Shown: positions 28,395-37,865, counted from the stretch's first letter. The stretch is 64,000 nt of DNA from an uncultured Collinsella sp. (GCA_900540845.1 UQHS01000013.1:1-64000), one strand, 5' to 3'. Made by a program: numbers and translations. The notes: a model not told the origin generated them from the letters alone.

Positions 28395-29030
28395 CTACCA
28401 GTTGACACTTTCCTCGAGGCGCTTGACCGATTCGGCAAGCTTCTTTTTATCGCACGCAATAATATCCGCGGGATCGAAGATGCCTGACCCGATGCCCGCA
28501 TACATGGCGCCCTTGTCGAAATAGGACTGCACGTTGGCAACATTAACTCCGCCCACGACCATCAGGGGAAGCTTGCCAAGCGGGGCCTGGATGGCCTTGA
28601 TGTAATCGGGTCCCAACTGGCCAGCAGGAAACACCTTGACGATATCGGCGCCCATGTCCAACATGCGGCGGATCTCCGAGGGGCTGAACGCCGCAGGGAC
28701 GGTCACGACTCCCCGCTCCTTAGCGAGAGCAAAAATCTCCTGGGAGAACATGACCGGGCTCAACATAAACTCAGCACCAGCGGCGATGGCCTGGCTGGCG
28801 AGCTCGGGAGTAAGGATAGTACCGGCACCCACGTGTACCTCGGAGGCAAACTCGTCATGGAGCGCCGCGATGGACTCCATGGCAGACGGTGAATTGCTCG
28901 CGATCTCGATGGAATTGACCTTGGTGCCCACCAACTGTTCAGCGACACACATGACCTGATTGGTTTCATATCCTCGCAAGATAACGGTCACTTTTGGAAG
29001 GATCGTCTCTTTCACGTTGATGTCACTCAC
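28395..29030 (-). CDS. KDPG/KDPGal-type aldolase
   Basis: A 211-residue class I aldolase of the KHG/KDPG family. K132 in VKVFPAGQLGP is the Schiff-base lysine and E42 lies in IEIASNSP. The NSP element resembles DgoA (phosphogalactonate) proteins more than gluconate Eda. It should split a 2-keto-3-deoxy-6-phospho acid into pyruvate and glyceraldehyde 3-phosphate. I start at GTG 29030, with AAGGA 9 bases upstream, because that gives the family's normal length; an ATG-led extension to 29105 runs into AT-rich promoter sequence. First gene of the operon. Confidence 0.88.
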   Translation of the reverse strand: MSDINVKETILPKVTVILRGYETNQVMCVAEQLVGTKVNSIEIASNSPSAMESIAALHDEFASEVHVGAGTILTPELASQAIAAGAEFMLSPVMFSQEIFALAKERGVVTVPAAFSPSEIRRMLDMGADIVKVFPAGQLGPDYIKAIQAPLGKLPLMVVGGVNVANVQSYFDKGAMYAGIGSGIFDPADIIACDKKKLAESVKRLEESVNW

Positions 29031-29076
29031 GGCAGGCTTCCTTTCGGTCCCATTAATTCCGTTGAACTTGACGTAG

Positions 29077-29105
29077 ATATTAATTCGTATCTTTTCTATT
29101 TCCAA
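29077..29105 (-). promoter_or_regulatory. Promoter of the sugar-acid PTS operon
   Basis: On the minus strand TTGGAA (29105-29100) and TAATAT (29082-29077) are 17 bases apart. The start would lie near 29070, about 40 bases before the GTG of the aldolase gene. Each hexamer matches consensus at four of six bases. Confidence 0.4.
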
Positions 29106-29499
29106 ATATCACATCTGCCCAGTTTTTTCATATCTTTTCCAGTGATCAACTTATTGGATTGGCTGGTTTTTGATTAATTATCTTTGTTGTAATCCCCGCC
29201 AGTTTTATAGTTTTAGCTGTTAGATAAAGTGTTTTAATTGCAGTAAATTGAAAGGCGCTTACTCGAAAAACTGATTGACTGTCCTTTCGCTTCATATTCA
29301 CTCACATTTGTAAATGTATATTTTTCTCCTATATTTGAATAAACATACAGTTGTCTCATCATTCATTCCATATTTTCTTCATATTTCTAGATACAATTGA
29401 GACTGTAAGGAACGTGCTAGGAGAAGCCGGGCGCTCCGCACGCCCGACCTGGAAAAGCATCAGATCGGACCCAATCCCCCATGCCATATAGGAGGAACC
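29106..29499. other. AT-rich regulatory gap between divergent units
   Basis: About 390 bases with roughly 30-35% GC from 29106 to 29400, in sharp contrast to the flanks. No gene is visible. It holds a palindromic ACATTTGTAAATGT at about 29305-29318 and, near the XRE gene, a hairpin CGGGCG (29428-29433) / CGCCCG (29441-29446). It probably carries control sites of the PTS operon on one side and the XRE gene on the other. Confidence 0.5.
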
Positions 29500-30105
29500 G
29501 TGGAGTTTGGAGCAAAAATCGCCCAACGCAGGGAAAGCCGCGGCTGGACCCCTGAAAAGCTCGCAGGAAAACTAGGCATCAACGTCAAGCTCATCCAACG
29601 GTGGGAGGCCAACGAGGAGTTTCCGTCCAAGATCCAGCTCCTCGCCCTCGGTTGCGCACTCAAGCTCAAACCCGAGACGATGTTGTGCGACGACACCGAT
29701 GAGATGATGCGGCACATCAACGCCGCCGAGATGCGCGAGACGGTCGCGTTGGCCGCCCTCTCCGTCGTCACGCTCGCATGTGCCCTCGCGCTAATCGCCA
29801 TCGGGGACATCTCCCCTGACATGCTCGATGCCGCAGCGACCATCACGCAAATCGTCCTTGCCGGCACGTTCGTCGCCATTCTCTTCGCGCGCCGCAGCGA
29901 CTCCGCCATCCTCGCACGCCGCTACGCAGATGCCCTCGAGTCGATCGACGGCGGCCAATCCGAGTTCGTGCTCAAGCGCAAAGCGGGTAAGAGCACCGGT
30001 CTGGTCGTCTCACAGTTCATCTTTGGCTGTGTAATCGCCTTTACGCTGATCATTCTGCTCGGTGTGCTCATGCCCGAAAGCAATCTGCCCTGGGTGGTGC
30101 TGTAG
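29500..30105 (+). CDS. XRE-family regulator with three membrane segments
   Basis: A 201-residue protein: an HTH_3 domain at 1-60 (KIAQRRESRGWTPEKLAGKL, then KLIQRWEANEEFPS), then two closely spaced membrane segments (~80-105, ~112-130), a ~40-residue cytoplasmic loop and a third near 172-195. GTG start with GGAGGAAC just upstream. Membrane-bound XRE proteins of this sort are common in Gram-positive bacteria and little studied. It diverges from the sugar-acid PTS operon, so control of that operon is possible but unproven. Confidence 0.8.
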   Translation: MEFGAKIAQRRESRGWTPEKLAGKLGINVKLIQRWEANEEFPSKIQLLALGCALKLKPETMLCDDTDEMMRHINAAEMRETVALAALSVVTLACALALIAIGDISPDMLDAAATITQIVLAGTFVAILFARRSDSAILARRYADALESIDGGQSEFVLKRKAGKSTGLVVSQFIFGCVIAFTLIILLGVLMPESNLPWVVL

Positions 30106-30151
30106 CGCGCCCAGGCGACCGGCATCTCGAATCACCCACATCCATGATTCG

Positions 30152-30216
30152 CCCCCAAACAAGGTAGGGCCCGACAGCGGAACACAACCGCCATCGGGCC
30201 CTACCTTGTTTGGGGG
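30152..30216. terminator. Bidirectional terminator with a 23-bp perfect stem
   Basis: Positions 30152-30174 and 30194-30216 are perfectly complementary (CCCCCAAACAAGGTAGGGCC and onward). The 19-nt loop holds a small GCGG/CCGC stem. It lies between the ends of the XRE gene and the convergent YeiH gene. Confidence 0.75.
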
Positions 30217-30223
30217 AGATGAG

Positions 30224-31282
30224 TTACCAGATACCGAGAACGCTCTGCATGCCGAGGCTCACGCAGGTAATGCCAATCCAGCAGCACAGACCCATGAAGA
30301 TCGGCTTGCCGCCCGTCTTCACCAGCTTGACGACATCGGTGTTGAAGCCGATCGCGGCCATCGCCATCACGATGAAGAACTTCGACAGCGTCTTGATCGG
30401 CGCGGTCGCCGCCACGGGCAGCGCGAACACGGTGGTAATGACGCTTGCCAGCACAAAAAACAGGATAAAGAACGGGAAGATCTTCTTGATGTCGAACGTA
30501 CCCGCGGCCTGCCCGTTGCCCTCGCCCATCTCGGCGGCGCGCCTGGCCTGGCGCACCTGCCAAAATGCCAAGAACAGCGTGATGGGGATGATCGCGAGCG
30601 TGCGGGTCAGCTTGACGATCGTCGCGTAGTCGAGCGCGTTGGAACCGGGATGCATGCCGTCCCAGGCCGCAGCAGCTGCGGTCACCGAGGACGTGTCGTT
30701 CACGGCGGTGCCGGCGAACAGGCCAAACCCTTCGTTGCTCATGCCGAGCATGCTGCCCAGCGTGGGAAACACCAGCGCCGCGATGATGTTGAACAGGAAG
30801 ATGACGCTGATGGCCTGTGCGATCTCCTCGTCATCCGCATCGATGACGGGGGCGGTCGCCGCGATGGCGGACCCGCCGCAGATCGAGGAACCCACGCCCA
30901 CCAGCGTCGAAATCTTGCGCGGGATGTTCATGGCGCGGCACAGCACGAAGGAAATCACGAGCGACGTGGTGATGGTCGACAGGATGATGGGCAGCGAGCT
31001 CGCGCCCACTTTGGCGATCTCGCTCAGGTTGAGGCCAAAACCGAGCAGAATGACCGCGTACTGGAGAACTTTTTTCGAGGTGAATTTGATGCCGGGCGCC
31101 GCGGCGTCCACCGCTTCCGACCGCCCGCGCAGAAGCTGGCCTGCCACCATACCGATGAGGATGGCGAACACGGGGCCGCCAACCACCTCGAACCGCTTGC
31201 CCAGCAGCCACGCCGGCACCGAGATCACCAGCGCCAACGCGACACCGCGCCACAGATTCTTGAAGTCCTTGATGAGGTCCAT
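30224..31282 (-). CDS. YeiH-family putative anion exporter
   Basis: A 352-residue membrane protein of the YeiH (UPF0324) family with ~10 helices. Conserved stretches include [11 protein letters not shown] near 85, [12 protein letters not shown] near 130, and [14 protein letters not shown] near 200. Members are annotated as putative sulfate or sulfonate exporters, with limited evidence. ATG at 31282 chosen for the AAAGGCGAG upstream. It diverges from a LysR gene, the same arrangement as yeiH/yeiE of enterobacteria, which points to substrate-responsive control. Confidence 0.87.
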   Translation of the reverse strand: MDLIKDFKNLWRGVALALVISVPAWLLGKRFEVVGGPVFAILIGMVAGQLLRGRSEAVDAAAPGIKFTSKKVLQYAVILLGFGLNLSEIAKVGASSLPIILSTITTSLVISFVLCRAMNIPRKISTLVGVGSSICGGSAIAATAPVIDADDEEIAQAISVIFLFNIIAALVFPTLGSMLGMSNEGFGLFAGTAVNDTSSVTAAAAAWDGMHPGSNALDYATIVKLTRTLAIIPITLFLAFWQVRQARRAAEMGEGNGQAAGTFDIKKIFPFFILFFVLASVITTVFALPVAATAPIKTLSKFFIVMAMAAIGFNTDVVKLVKTGGKPIFMGLCCWIGITCVSLGMQSVLGIW

Positions 31283-31329
31283 CCGCTCGCCTTTCCCCAT
31301 AATCTTTGTAGCGATTGCTCTTATTCAAT

Positions 31330-31343
31330 GCGAAACGTTTCGC
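31330..31343. promoter_or_regulatory. Perfect 14-bp palindrome, operator candidate
   Basis: GCGAAACGTTTCGC lies in the gap between the divergent YeiH and LysR genes. A second near-palindrome, CTATAATTATTTATAG, is at 31366-31381. Control by the adjacent LysR protein is plausible, although the first lacks the usual T-N11-A spacing. Confidence 0.45.
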
Positions 31344-31441
31344 CCATTCATGGTACGACCTCTATCTATAATTATTTATAGGTGTTTGATTATCGTCCCA
31401 TATGATTTACTTATACCTTCTTCATGACTGCGGAGTATGCC

Positions 31442-32332
31442 ATGCTCGACTATCGCACGCACACCTTTATAGAAGTGTATCGGCAGCGCAGCTTCACCCG
31501 CGCCGCAGAGGCCCTCATGATCACGCAGCCCGCCGTTTCCCAGCACATCAAACAGCTCGAGAGCCACTATGGATGCCCGCTGTTTATCAAAACGGGCCGC
31601 GGCATCGAGCCGACACCCGTCTCCGACTTTCTCTACCAGCGGCTTCTTACCATGGAAAACGACGAGCGCCGCATGCGCAACGAAGCCGTCAGGTTCGCAG
31701 CCGAGCAGGATTCCCACACGGCGGCGCCGCTCACGTTTGGCTGCACGCGCACCATCGCCGATTACATCGCGCCCCGGCTCGTCGCGGCGCACGTGACGAG
31801 CCATCCGGACGCCCCCATCACCCTGCAGGCGGGCAACACGCGCAACCTCATCTGCGCGCTCGAACGTGGAGATATTGACTTTGCACTGGTAGAAGGCTCC
31901 TTCAATCGCTCCCACTTTGAGTACGAAGTGCTCTCGCGCGAGCGCTATATGGCGGTGGGCAGCACGCAAACCGCACGGGCGCACTCCATCCGCGACCTGC
32001 TCGCCCAGCACCTGATTCTTCGCGAGCCTGGGTCGGGCACGCGCGAGATCTTGGAGAAGCACCTTGCCGCGTGCGACCTCGCCACCTCCGACTTTGCCGG
32101 AATCGTCGAGCTCGAGAGCATTCCCACCATCAAGGCATGCGTTCGCGCCGGGGCGGGCATCACGTTTATGTACCGCGTGGCGGCCGAGCGCGAGCTCGCG
32201 GAGGGCGAGCTCGCGGACATCACGCCGCGCGACTTCGAGATCGAGCACGACTTTTGCCTCATCTGGCAACGCGGCAGCCAATACGCACCGCGCTATCGCG
32301 CACTCTGCGATACCTGGCGCTCCCTAATTTGA
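31442..32332 (+). CDS. LysR-family regulator (YeiE/CysR-like)
   Basis: A 296-residue LysR regulator: HTH at ~1-60 (VYRQRSFTRAAEALMITQPAVSQHIKQLE is its core) and a two-lobe effector domain (TFGCTRTIADYIAP, LREPGSGTREILE). The ATG at 31442 is preferred to 31424 because GCGGAG is correctly spaced and the HTH then begins at the usual position. It is divergent from the YeiH transporter gene and probably controls it. Confidence 0.88.
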   Translation: MLDYRTHTFIEVYRQRSFTRAAEALMITQPAVSQHIKQLESHYGCPLFIKTGRGIEPTPVSDFLYQRLLTMENDERRMRNEAVRFAAEQDSHTAAPLTFGCTRTIADYIAPRLVAAHVTSHPDAPITLQAGNTRNLICALERGDIDFALVEGSFNRSHFEYEVLSRERYMAVGSTQTARAHSIRDLLAQHLILREPGSGTREILEKHLAACDLATSDFAGIVELESIPTIKACVRAGAGITFMYRVAAERELAEGELADITPRDFEIEHDFCLIWQRGSQYAPRYRALCDTWRSLI

Positions 32333-32427
32333 ACCATGGGTTGCCGCCGCGCGCGGCGCCGACTGGCCCAATAGTTCAACCGATCCACAACGCCCCCGCG
32401 CTGAGCTCTGGGGCTGCGCCTGCCGCC

Positions 32428-34296
32428 CTACTCGACGGTCACGCTCTTGGCCAGGTTGCGCGGCTGATCAACGTCGCACCCGCGCAAAAGGGCGATCTCG
32501 CGGGCAAGCAACTGCAAGGGCACCGTCGCCGTGATGGGGCTTAGTGCGTCTCGCACTGCAGGCACATACATCACATGGTCGGCGACATTGCCGATCTCCT
32601 CGTCCCCCACCGTGGCAACCGCGACGATTCGCGCACCACGTGCCTCGCATTCCTTGAGGTTGCTCACGGTCTTGTCGTACGTTGGGCTCTTGGTCGCAAC
32701 CGCGATCACTGGGAACCCCGGGTCGATCAGGGCAATCGGCCCGTGCTTCATCTCGCCCGCTGCATACGCCTCCGCGTGCAGATAGCTGATCTCCTTGAGC
32801 TTGAGGGCACCTTCGCAGGAAATCGCCGCGCCCATTCCGCGTCCCACGAACAGCGCTGAGTGCGCGTCTTTGCACGCCAGCGCCGCCGCGTGAATCGCCT
32901 CCTGCTGCGTGTCGAGAATCCATTGGATGTGCTCGGCGGTATCGCCCAGGTCGTGGAACAGCATCCTCGTCTGAGCCGTGGTGAGCTTGCTCTTCACCTG
33001 GCCAAGCAGCAGTGCCAGCAGCGTCAGGCTCACCACCTGGCCGATAAAGCTCTTCGTTGACGCAACGGCAATCTCCTTGTTCGCCTTGGTGTAGATCACG
33101 CCGTCGCTCTCGCGCGCCACGGGACTACCCACCACGTTGGTGATGCCAAACACCTTGGCGCCCTTGATGCGTGCGTCTCGAATCGCCGCGAGTGTGTCAG
33201 CGGTTTCACCCGACTGCGACACGGCGACCACCAGCGTGGACGGCGTGATGATGGGGTTGCGGTACCTAAATTCGCTCGCCGCCTCCACCTCGCAGGGAAT
33301 ACGGGCCCAGCCCTCGATCAGGTTTTTGGCGATGAGCCCCGCATGGTAGCTCGTGCCGCACGCAATCACACAAACGCGATCGACCGCCGCCAGCTCCTCG
33401 ACGCTCATGCCCAGCTCATCGATATCGAGCTCGCCCGTTGGGGCAAGGCGCCCCACCAGTGTGTCGCGCACCACGCGGGGCTGCTCATAGATTTCCTTGA
33501 GCATGAAATCGGGGTATCCGCCCTTTTCCGCCATGTCGATATCCCAGTCGACATGCGTCGACTGGGGGTCGATGGCGTCGCCGGAGGCGTTTGTGAACTC
33601 GATGCCCTCCGGCGTAAGGCACGCGAACTGTCCGTCCTCGAGCACCACCACGTCACGCGTCGCATCGATAAGGGCTATCACATCGGACGCCACGTAGCTA
33701 CCCCGCGGACCGCAGCCCACCACAATCGGGCTGTCCTTGCGCGCCACCGCGATCACGCCGGGCTCATCCGCGCTCATCGCGGCGAGACCGTATGCGCCCA
33801 CGACGCGCGTGCACGCCTCGCGCACCGCAGCCATAAGCGCCCGCGGCTCGCCGTGATGGCGGGCATAGGCTTCCTCGATCAGGTGCGCAAAGACCTCAGT
33901 GTCGGTCTCGCTTGCAAAGCGATGGCCGCGACCCTTGAGTTCGTCGCGCAGCTCGGCATAGTTCTCGATGATGCCGTTGTGCACCACCGAGATCTTGCCG
34001 TCGCAGCTCGTGTGCGGATGGGCGTTTTCGATTGAAGGGCGACCGTGCGTGGCCCATCGCGTGTGCCCGATTCCGCACCCGGATACCTCGGCGTGCCCAG
34101 CGAGTCGCTCCTCGAGACCGGCCACCTTGCCCACACACTTCACCACATCGATGGCGACGGAGCCGGCTTGTGCGTCGCGCGCAACCTGAATCGCCGTGCC
34201 GGCCGAATCGTACCCACGATATTCAAGGCGTTTAAGGCCTTCTACCAGTATATTCTTTGCGTCGTCCAATCCGGTGTAGCCCACTATGCCGCACAT
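32428..34296 (-). CDS. glmS: Glutamine-fructose-6-phosphate aminotransferase
   Basis: A 622-residue enzyme of usual GlmS length. It begins MCGIVGYTG, with C2 the glutaminase nucleophile, followed by the N-terminal amidotransferase domain to ~240 and two SIS domains (CGTSYHAGL; SQSGETADTL). It makes glucosamine 6-phosphate, the first amino sugar for peptidoglycan. AAAGGA precedes the ATG at 34296; upstream in-frame ATGs would displace Cys2. No glmS ribozyme is visible in the leader. Confidence 0.97.
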   Translation of the reverse strand: MCGIVGYTGLDDAKNILVEGLKRLEYRGYDSAGTAIQVARDAQAGSVAIDVVKCVGKVAGLEERLAGHAEVSGCGIGHTRWATHGRPSIENAHPHTSCDGKISVVHNGIIENYAELRDELKGRGHRFASETDTEVFAHLIEEAYARHHGEPRALMAAVREACTRVVGAYGLAAMSADEPGVIAVARKDSPIVVGCGPRGSYVASDVIALIDATRDVVVLEDGQFACLTPEGIEFTNASGDAIDPQSTHVDWDIDMAEKGGYPDFMLKEIYEQPRVVRDTLVGRLAPTGELDIDELGMSVEELAAVDRVCVIACGTSYHAGLIAKNLIEGWARIPCEVEAASEFRYRNPIITPSTLVVAVSQSGETADTLAAIRDARIKGAKVFGITNVVGSPVARESDGVIYTKANKEIAVASTKSFIGQVVSLTLLALLLGQVKSKLTTAQTRMLFHDLGDTAEHIQWILDTQQEAIHAAALACKDAHSALFVGRGMGAAISCEGALKLKEISYLHAEAYAAGEMKHGPIALIDPGFPVIAVATKSPTYDKTVSNLKECEARGARIVAVATVGDEEIGNVADHVMYVPAVRDALSPITATVPLQLLAREIALLRGCDVDQPRNLAKSVTVE

Positions 34297-34569
34297 GCGA
34301 GGTCCTTTCGGTCGTTGTCCATCGGCGACCAATTGTAGAGACGAATTATTGCGAGCGTGTAACAATGGTATCTGTTTTTTGAGACCATTTGTGCTATGGG
34401 CCTCGAAATCCCAACATTAAGCCAGGCATACAGGAGCGTGCGCCCCTCCCGCAGTAACAATGGCACCCCGCCGCGCGCGGATAGCTATTGAAGCGATACA
34501 ATGGAACGGAATCCAAACGTTTCAATTCTCGGGGCATCCAGATCAGGGCTCCGTCTGAGCGGAGCCACC

Positions 34570-35649
34570 ATGACTCGTTCCACACCGGTCACCATCAAAC
34601 ATGTCGCCGACGAAGCCGGAGTAGCACTGGGCACCGTGTCCAACGCGTTCAACCATCCCGACCGCGTGCGCCCGGAAACCCTCAAGCGTGTGCTCGATAT
34701 CGCAGCGCGCCTGGGCTACGCACCCAATCAAAACGCGCGCATGCTGGCGGGCGGCCGCAGCAAGTTCTTTGGTCTGATTCTGCCCAGCCTCGAGCACGGC
34801 ATCTCTTTGCAAATCTCCAACGGGGCGACCGCCGAGGCTCGCAAGCATGGCTACGGCCTGCTGGTGGCAACCGCCAACAACAGCGACAGCGAGGCGCTCA
34901 ACTATCGCAACTATTTCCTGGGAACACAGGTCGCCGGCATCCTCATGCAACCTCCTTCAACAGACGGCTGGACCCCCTTCGCGCCCCCTGCAGGCACCCC
35001 GTTCGCGCTTCTCGACGTGGAAAGCGATGGGGTCGGCTACTTTGTCGCCGCCGACAACGCCGCCCAGGGCTCCGTCATGGCCGAGCACGCCATCTCGTGC
35101 GGCGCGCGGCGCATCGCCATTCTCGGCGCGCCGCGCCTCGCCCGCCTGCGCCTGCGCCGCAACGGCATGATTCTCGCGCTCGAGACACACGGCGACATCG
35201 AGTTCGAGCTTGTGAGCGAAGGCGCATGGAACAGCGCCCATGACGGGTTCGCCCTCGGAAAACAACTCGCCGAGCGCCCCGAGCGCACGCGCCCCGACTT
35301 CATCATCGCCCTCACCGACACGCTTGCGACCGGTGCCATCTCCGGCGTACGTGCCGCCGGCCTGCGCGTTCCGCAACATATCCGCATCGCAGGATGCGAC
35401 GGCAACCCTCTCGCGTGGACCGGACCCGTTCCGCTCACGACCATCGCGCCCCCGGGGTATGAGATCGGCCGCCGCGGCGTCCAGTGCCTGCTGAGGCAAA
35501 TCGCCGAACAGCGGCGGCGCATCAACAGCACGCCCACCGAGAACCATCAAGATCTCGTGCGCCCGTTCCTGCTCGTTCGCACCAGCACGGGCACCGATGC
35601 GCCCATGGAGTTTGCCGACCCCGACATCGACATCAGCGGATACCTGTAG
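34570..35649 (+). CDS. LacI-family transcriptional regulator
   Basis: A 359-residue regulator: LacI HTH at ~6-30 (TIKHVADEAGVALGTVSNAFN), hinge RVRPETLKRVLDIAARLGYAPN, then a periplasmic-binding-like effector domain. The ATG at 34570 has GGAG nearby and gives the usual N terminus; the frame also opens at 34501. It stands between divergent glmS and the downstream alcohol dehydrogenase. It may control the latter, but no operator is clear. Confidence 0.85.
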   Translation: MTRSTPVTIKHVADEAGVALGTVSNAFNHPDRVRPETLKRVLDIAARLGYAPNQNARMLAGGRSKFFGLILPSLEHGISLQISNGATAEARKHGYGLLVATANNSDSEALNYRNYFLGTQVAGILMQPPSTDGWTPFAPPAGTPFALLDVESDGVGYFVAADNAAQGSVMAEHAISCGARRIAILGAPRLARLRLRRNGMILALETHGDIEFELVSEGAWNSAHDGFALGKQLAERPERTRPDFIIALTDTLATGAISGVRAAGLRVPQHIRIAGCDGNPLAWTGPVPLTTIAPPGYEIGRRGVQCLLRQIAEQRRRINSTPTENHQDLVRPFLLVRTSTGTDAPMEFADPDIDISGYL

Positions 35650-35793
35650 CACGCAATCACACTGGGCAAGGCACCGACTTCATCGATATCTAACACCCCA
35701 TTCGGCGTAAAATTGAGGCAATCGCGCGACGGGCAGAGCACGATGCGTGTGCATCGCGCGCGTCGCGTCCAGGTCATCGAGAAAGGAACCGCT

Positions 35794-36954
35794 ATGGCCA
35801 ACCGCATTGTCCTCAACACCATCTCCTACCACGGAGCCGGCGCCATCGCCGAGATCCCGGGCGAGCTCACCCGCCGCGGCTACAAGAAGGTGTTCGTCTG
35901 CACCGACCCCGACCTCGTAAAGTTCGGCGTCGCCGCCAAGGTTACCGACCTGCTCGATGAGGCCGGCATCGCCTACAGCGTCTACTCCAACATCAAGCCC
36001 AACCCCACCATCCAAAACGTCACCGACGGCGTCGAGGCATTTAAGGCCGCCGAGGCCGACTCCATCGTGACCATCGGCGGCGGCTCCGCCATGGACACCG
36101 CCAAGGCCATCGGCGTCATCATCACCAACCCCGAGTTCGCCGACGTGCGCTCCCTTGAGGGCGTCGCCCCCACCAAGAACCACGCCGTGTTCACCATCGC
36201 TGTGCCCACCACCGCCGGCACCGCGGCCGAGGTCACCATCAACTACGTCATCACCGACGTTGAGAAGGTCCGCAAGTTCGTGTGCGTCGACACCAACGAC
36301 GCCCCCGAGGTCGCCGTTGTCGACCCCGAGATGATGGCAACCATGCCCGCCGGCCTCACCGCGAGCACCGGCATGGACGCCCTCACCCACGCCATCGAGG
36401 GCTACACCACCCTCGGCGCCTGGGAGATGTCCGACATGTTCCACCTCAAGGCCATCGAGCTCATCGCCAAGAACCTGCGCGACGCAGTGGCAGAGGCCAA
36501 GAGCGGCGTCCCCGGCTCCGGCCGCGAGGGCATGGCGCTCGCCCAGTACATCGCCGGCATGGGCTTCTCCAACGTCGGCCTGGGCGTCGACCACTCCATG
36601 GCGCACACCCTGTCCGCGCACTTCGACACCCCGCACGGCGTCGCCTGCGCCATGCTGCTGCCCATCGCCATGGAGTTCAACAAGCCCGTCGTGGCCGAGC
36701 GCTTGGCTCAGGTCGCCGTCGCCATGGGCGTCGACACCACCGGCATGAGCACGGACGAGGCCGCCGACGCCGCCATCGCCGCCGTCAAGCAGCTCTCCGT
36801 CGACGTCGAGATCCCCACGGTGTGCGAGGCTATCACCGAGGACGAGCTCGACACGCTGGTCAAGGACGCCATGGCCGACGCCTGCTTCCCGGGCAACCCG
36901 CGCGAGGCAAGCTACGACGACGTCATGGGCATGTTCCGCAAGATCATGAATTAG
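35794..36954 (+). CDS. fucO: Iron-containing alcohol dehydrogenase (lactaldehyde reductase-like)
   Basis: A 386-residue group III alcohol dehydrogenase. Metal ligands are D195, H199, H267 and H281, with the same 14-residue spacing of the last two as in FucO; GGGSAMD near 96 binds NAD. It likely reduces lactaldehyde or another short aldehyde during sugar fermentation. GAAAGGAACC precedes the ATG. Codon use is very uniform (GCC, GGC, GTC, ATC), the mark of a highly expressed gene. A strong terminator follows. The exact aldehyde is not certain. Confidence 0.85.
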   Translation: MANRIVLNTISYHGAGAIAEIPGELTRRGYKKVFVCTDPDLVKFGVAAKVTDLLDEAGIAYSVYSNIKPNPTIQNVTDGVEAFKAAEADSIVTIGGGSAMDTAKAIGVIITNPEFADVRSLEGVAPTKNHAVFTIAVPTTAGTAAEVTINYVITDVEKVRKFVCVDTNDAPEVAVVDPEMMATMPAGLTASTGMDALTHAIEGYTTLGAWEMSDMFHLKAIELIAKNLRDAVAEAKSGVPGSGREGMALAQYIAGMGFSNVGLGVDHSMAHTLSAHFDTPHGVACAMLLPIAMEFNKPVVAERLAQVAVAMGVDTTGMSTDEAADAAIAAVKQLSVDVEIPTVCEAITEDELDTLVKDAMADACFPGNPREASYDDVMGMFRKIMN

Positions 36955-36983
36955 CCTAGGACCTACGCAAGAGAGGCCTACAC

Positions 36984-37018
36984 AAAAGGGCGCGACCGGG
37001 ATGTGTCGCGCCCTTTTC
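36984..37018. terminator. Bidirectional terminator after fucO-like gene
   Basis: AAAAGGGCGCGAC (36984-36996) pairs with GTCGCGCCCTTTT (37005-37017). A-run on one side and T-run on the other serve the converging fucO-like and HAD genes. Confidence 0.88.
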
Positions 37019-37070
37019 ATATGCGTGCTCTGAGTTTTGGTTCGAACGTGGATCGTTCTGGCCGTGCAGC

Positions 37071-37742
37071 CTAGCCGTTCACAGCGGCGATCGCCGCGGG
37101 GAGCTCATGCAGACTGTTCAACACCGCCGCGCACATGCCCTCGATTTCCTCCGTGGGGGCAACCAGGTCGGGGATCATGAAGACCTGCATGCCCGCCGCA
37201 TGGCCCGCGCGCACTCCGTTGTGAGAGTCCTCGATAACCGCGCAGCAGGCGGGCTCGACCCCCATGCGCTCGGCAGCCAGCAAGAAGATATCGGGCGCGG
37301 GCTTGCTGTTTTCGATCTCATCCCCGCAGGTCATAGAGGTGAACGCGCCCTCGAGCCCAAACATCCCCAGGCGGGAGACCGCCTTTGCCCGCGCGGTCGA
37401 CGTGGCGAGCGCGAGAGGCAGACCCATATCGGCCAGGGCCTCCAGCGCCTCGCGAGCGCCCTTCATGAGCTTGAGGTCTTTTGCCGCAAGCTCGTCAAAA
37501 TACCCGTGGCGCGCAAGAAACGCCTTGTCCACGGCCTCCTCTGCCGCCGCACCGCCGCCGAGGTGATCCACGAGCAGCGCATGGACCGACGACGCGTTAC
37601 GACCGATGAACGAATGCGCCAACGCATCGGGGATCTCAAACCCATAATCGCTCGCCGCCATCGCCCACGCGCGGCGGCTCACACTCTCCGAGTCGACCAG
37701 TGTGCCGTCCATGTCAAAAATCACTGCCGATATGGGCTTCAT
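37071..37742 (-). CDS. HAD phosphatase, beta-phosphoglucomutase-like
   Basis: A 223-residue HAD-IA hydrolase: FDMDGTLVDSE (nucleophile and acid Asp), helical cap ~18-85, ATSTARAKA near 115, and VIEDSHNGVRAG for Mg2+. Close families are beta-phosphoglucomutase and small sugar-phosphate phosphatases; which one cannot be told from sequence alone. GGGAGAG lies before the ATG. Single gene. Confidence 0.85.
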   Translation of the reverse strand: MKPISAVIFDMDGTLVDSESVSRRAWAMAASDYGFEIPDALAHSFIGRNASSVHALLVDHLGGGAAAEEAVDKAFLARHGYFDELAAKDLKLMKGAREALEALADMGLPLALATSTARAKAVSRLGMFGLEGAFTSMTCGDEIENSKPAPDIFLLAAERMGVEPACCAVIEDSHNGVRAGHAAGMQVFMIPDLVAPTEEIEGMCAAVLNSLHELPAAIAAVNG

Positions 37743-37865
37743 GCATCTCTCCCGTCAAATAGCCCCACAGGGTCCGCTCCTTGTTCGGAGCCCTCTCCAC
37801 CCGAGATTGTAACCGTGCGTCACACCGATCGCCCTCTCAGGCGAAAACTGGACTGACATAACGGG

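Noticed and set aside
34297..34569. glmS ribozyme in the glmS leader
   Set aside because: The leader from 34296 upward is short and lacks the conserved ribozyme core.
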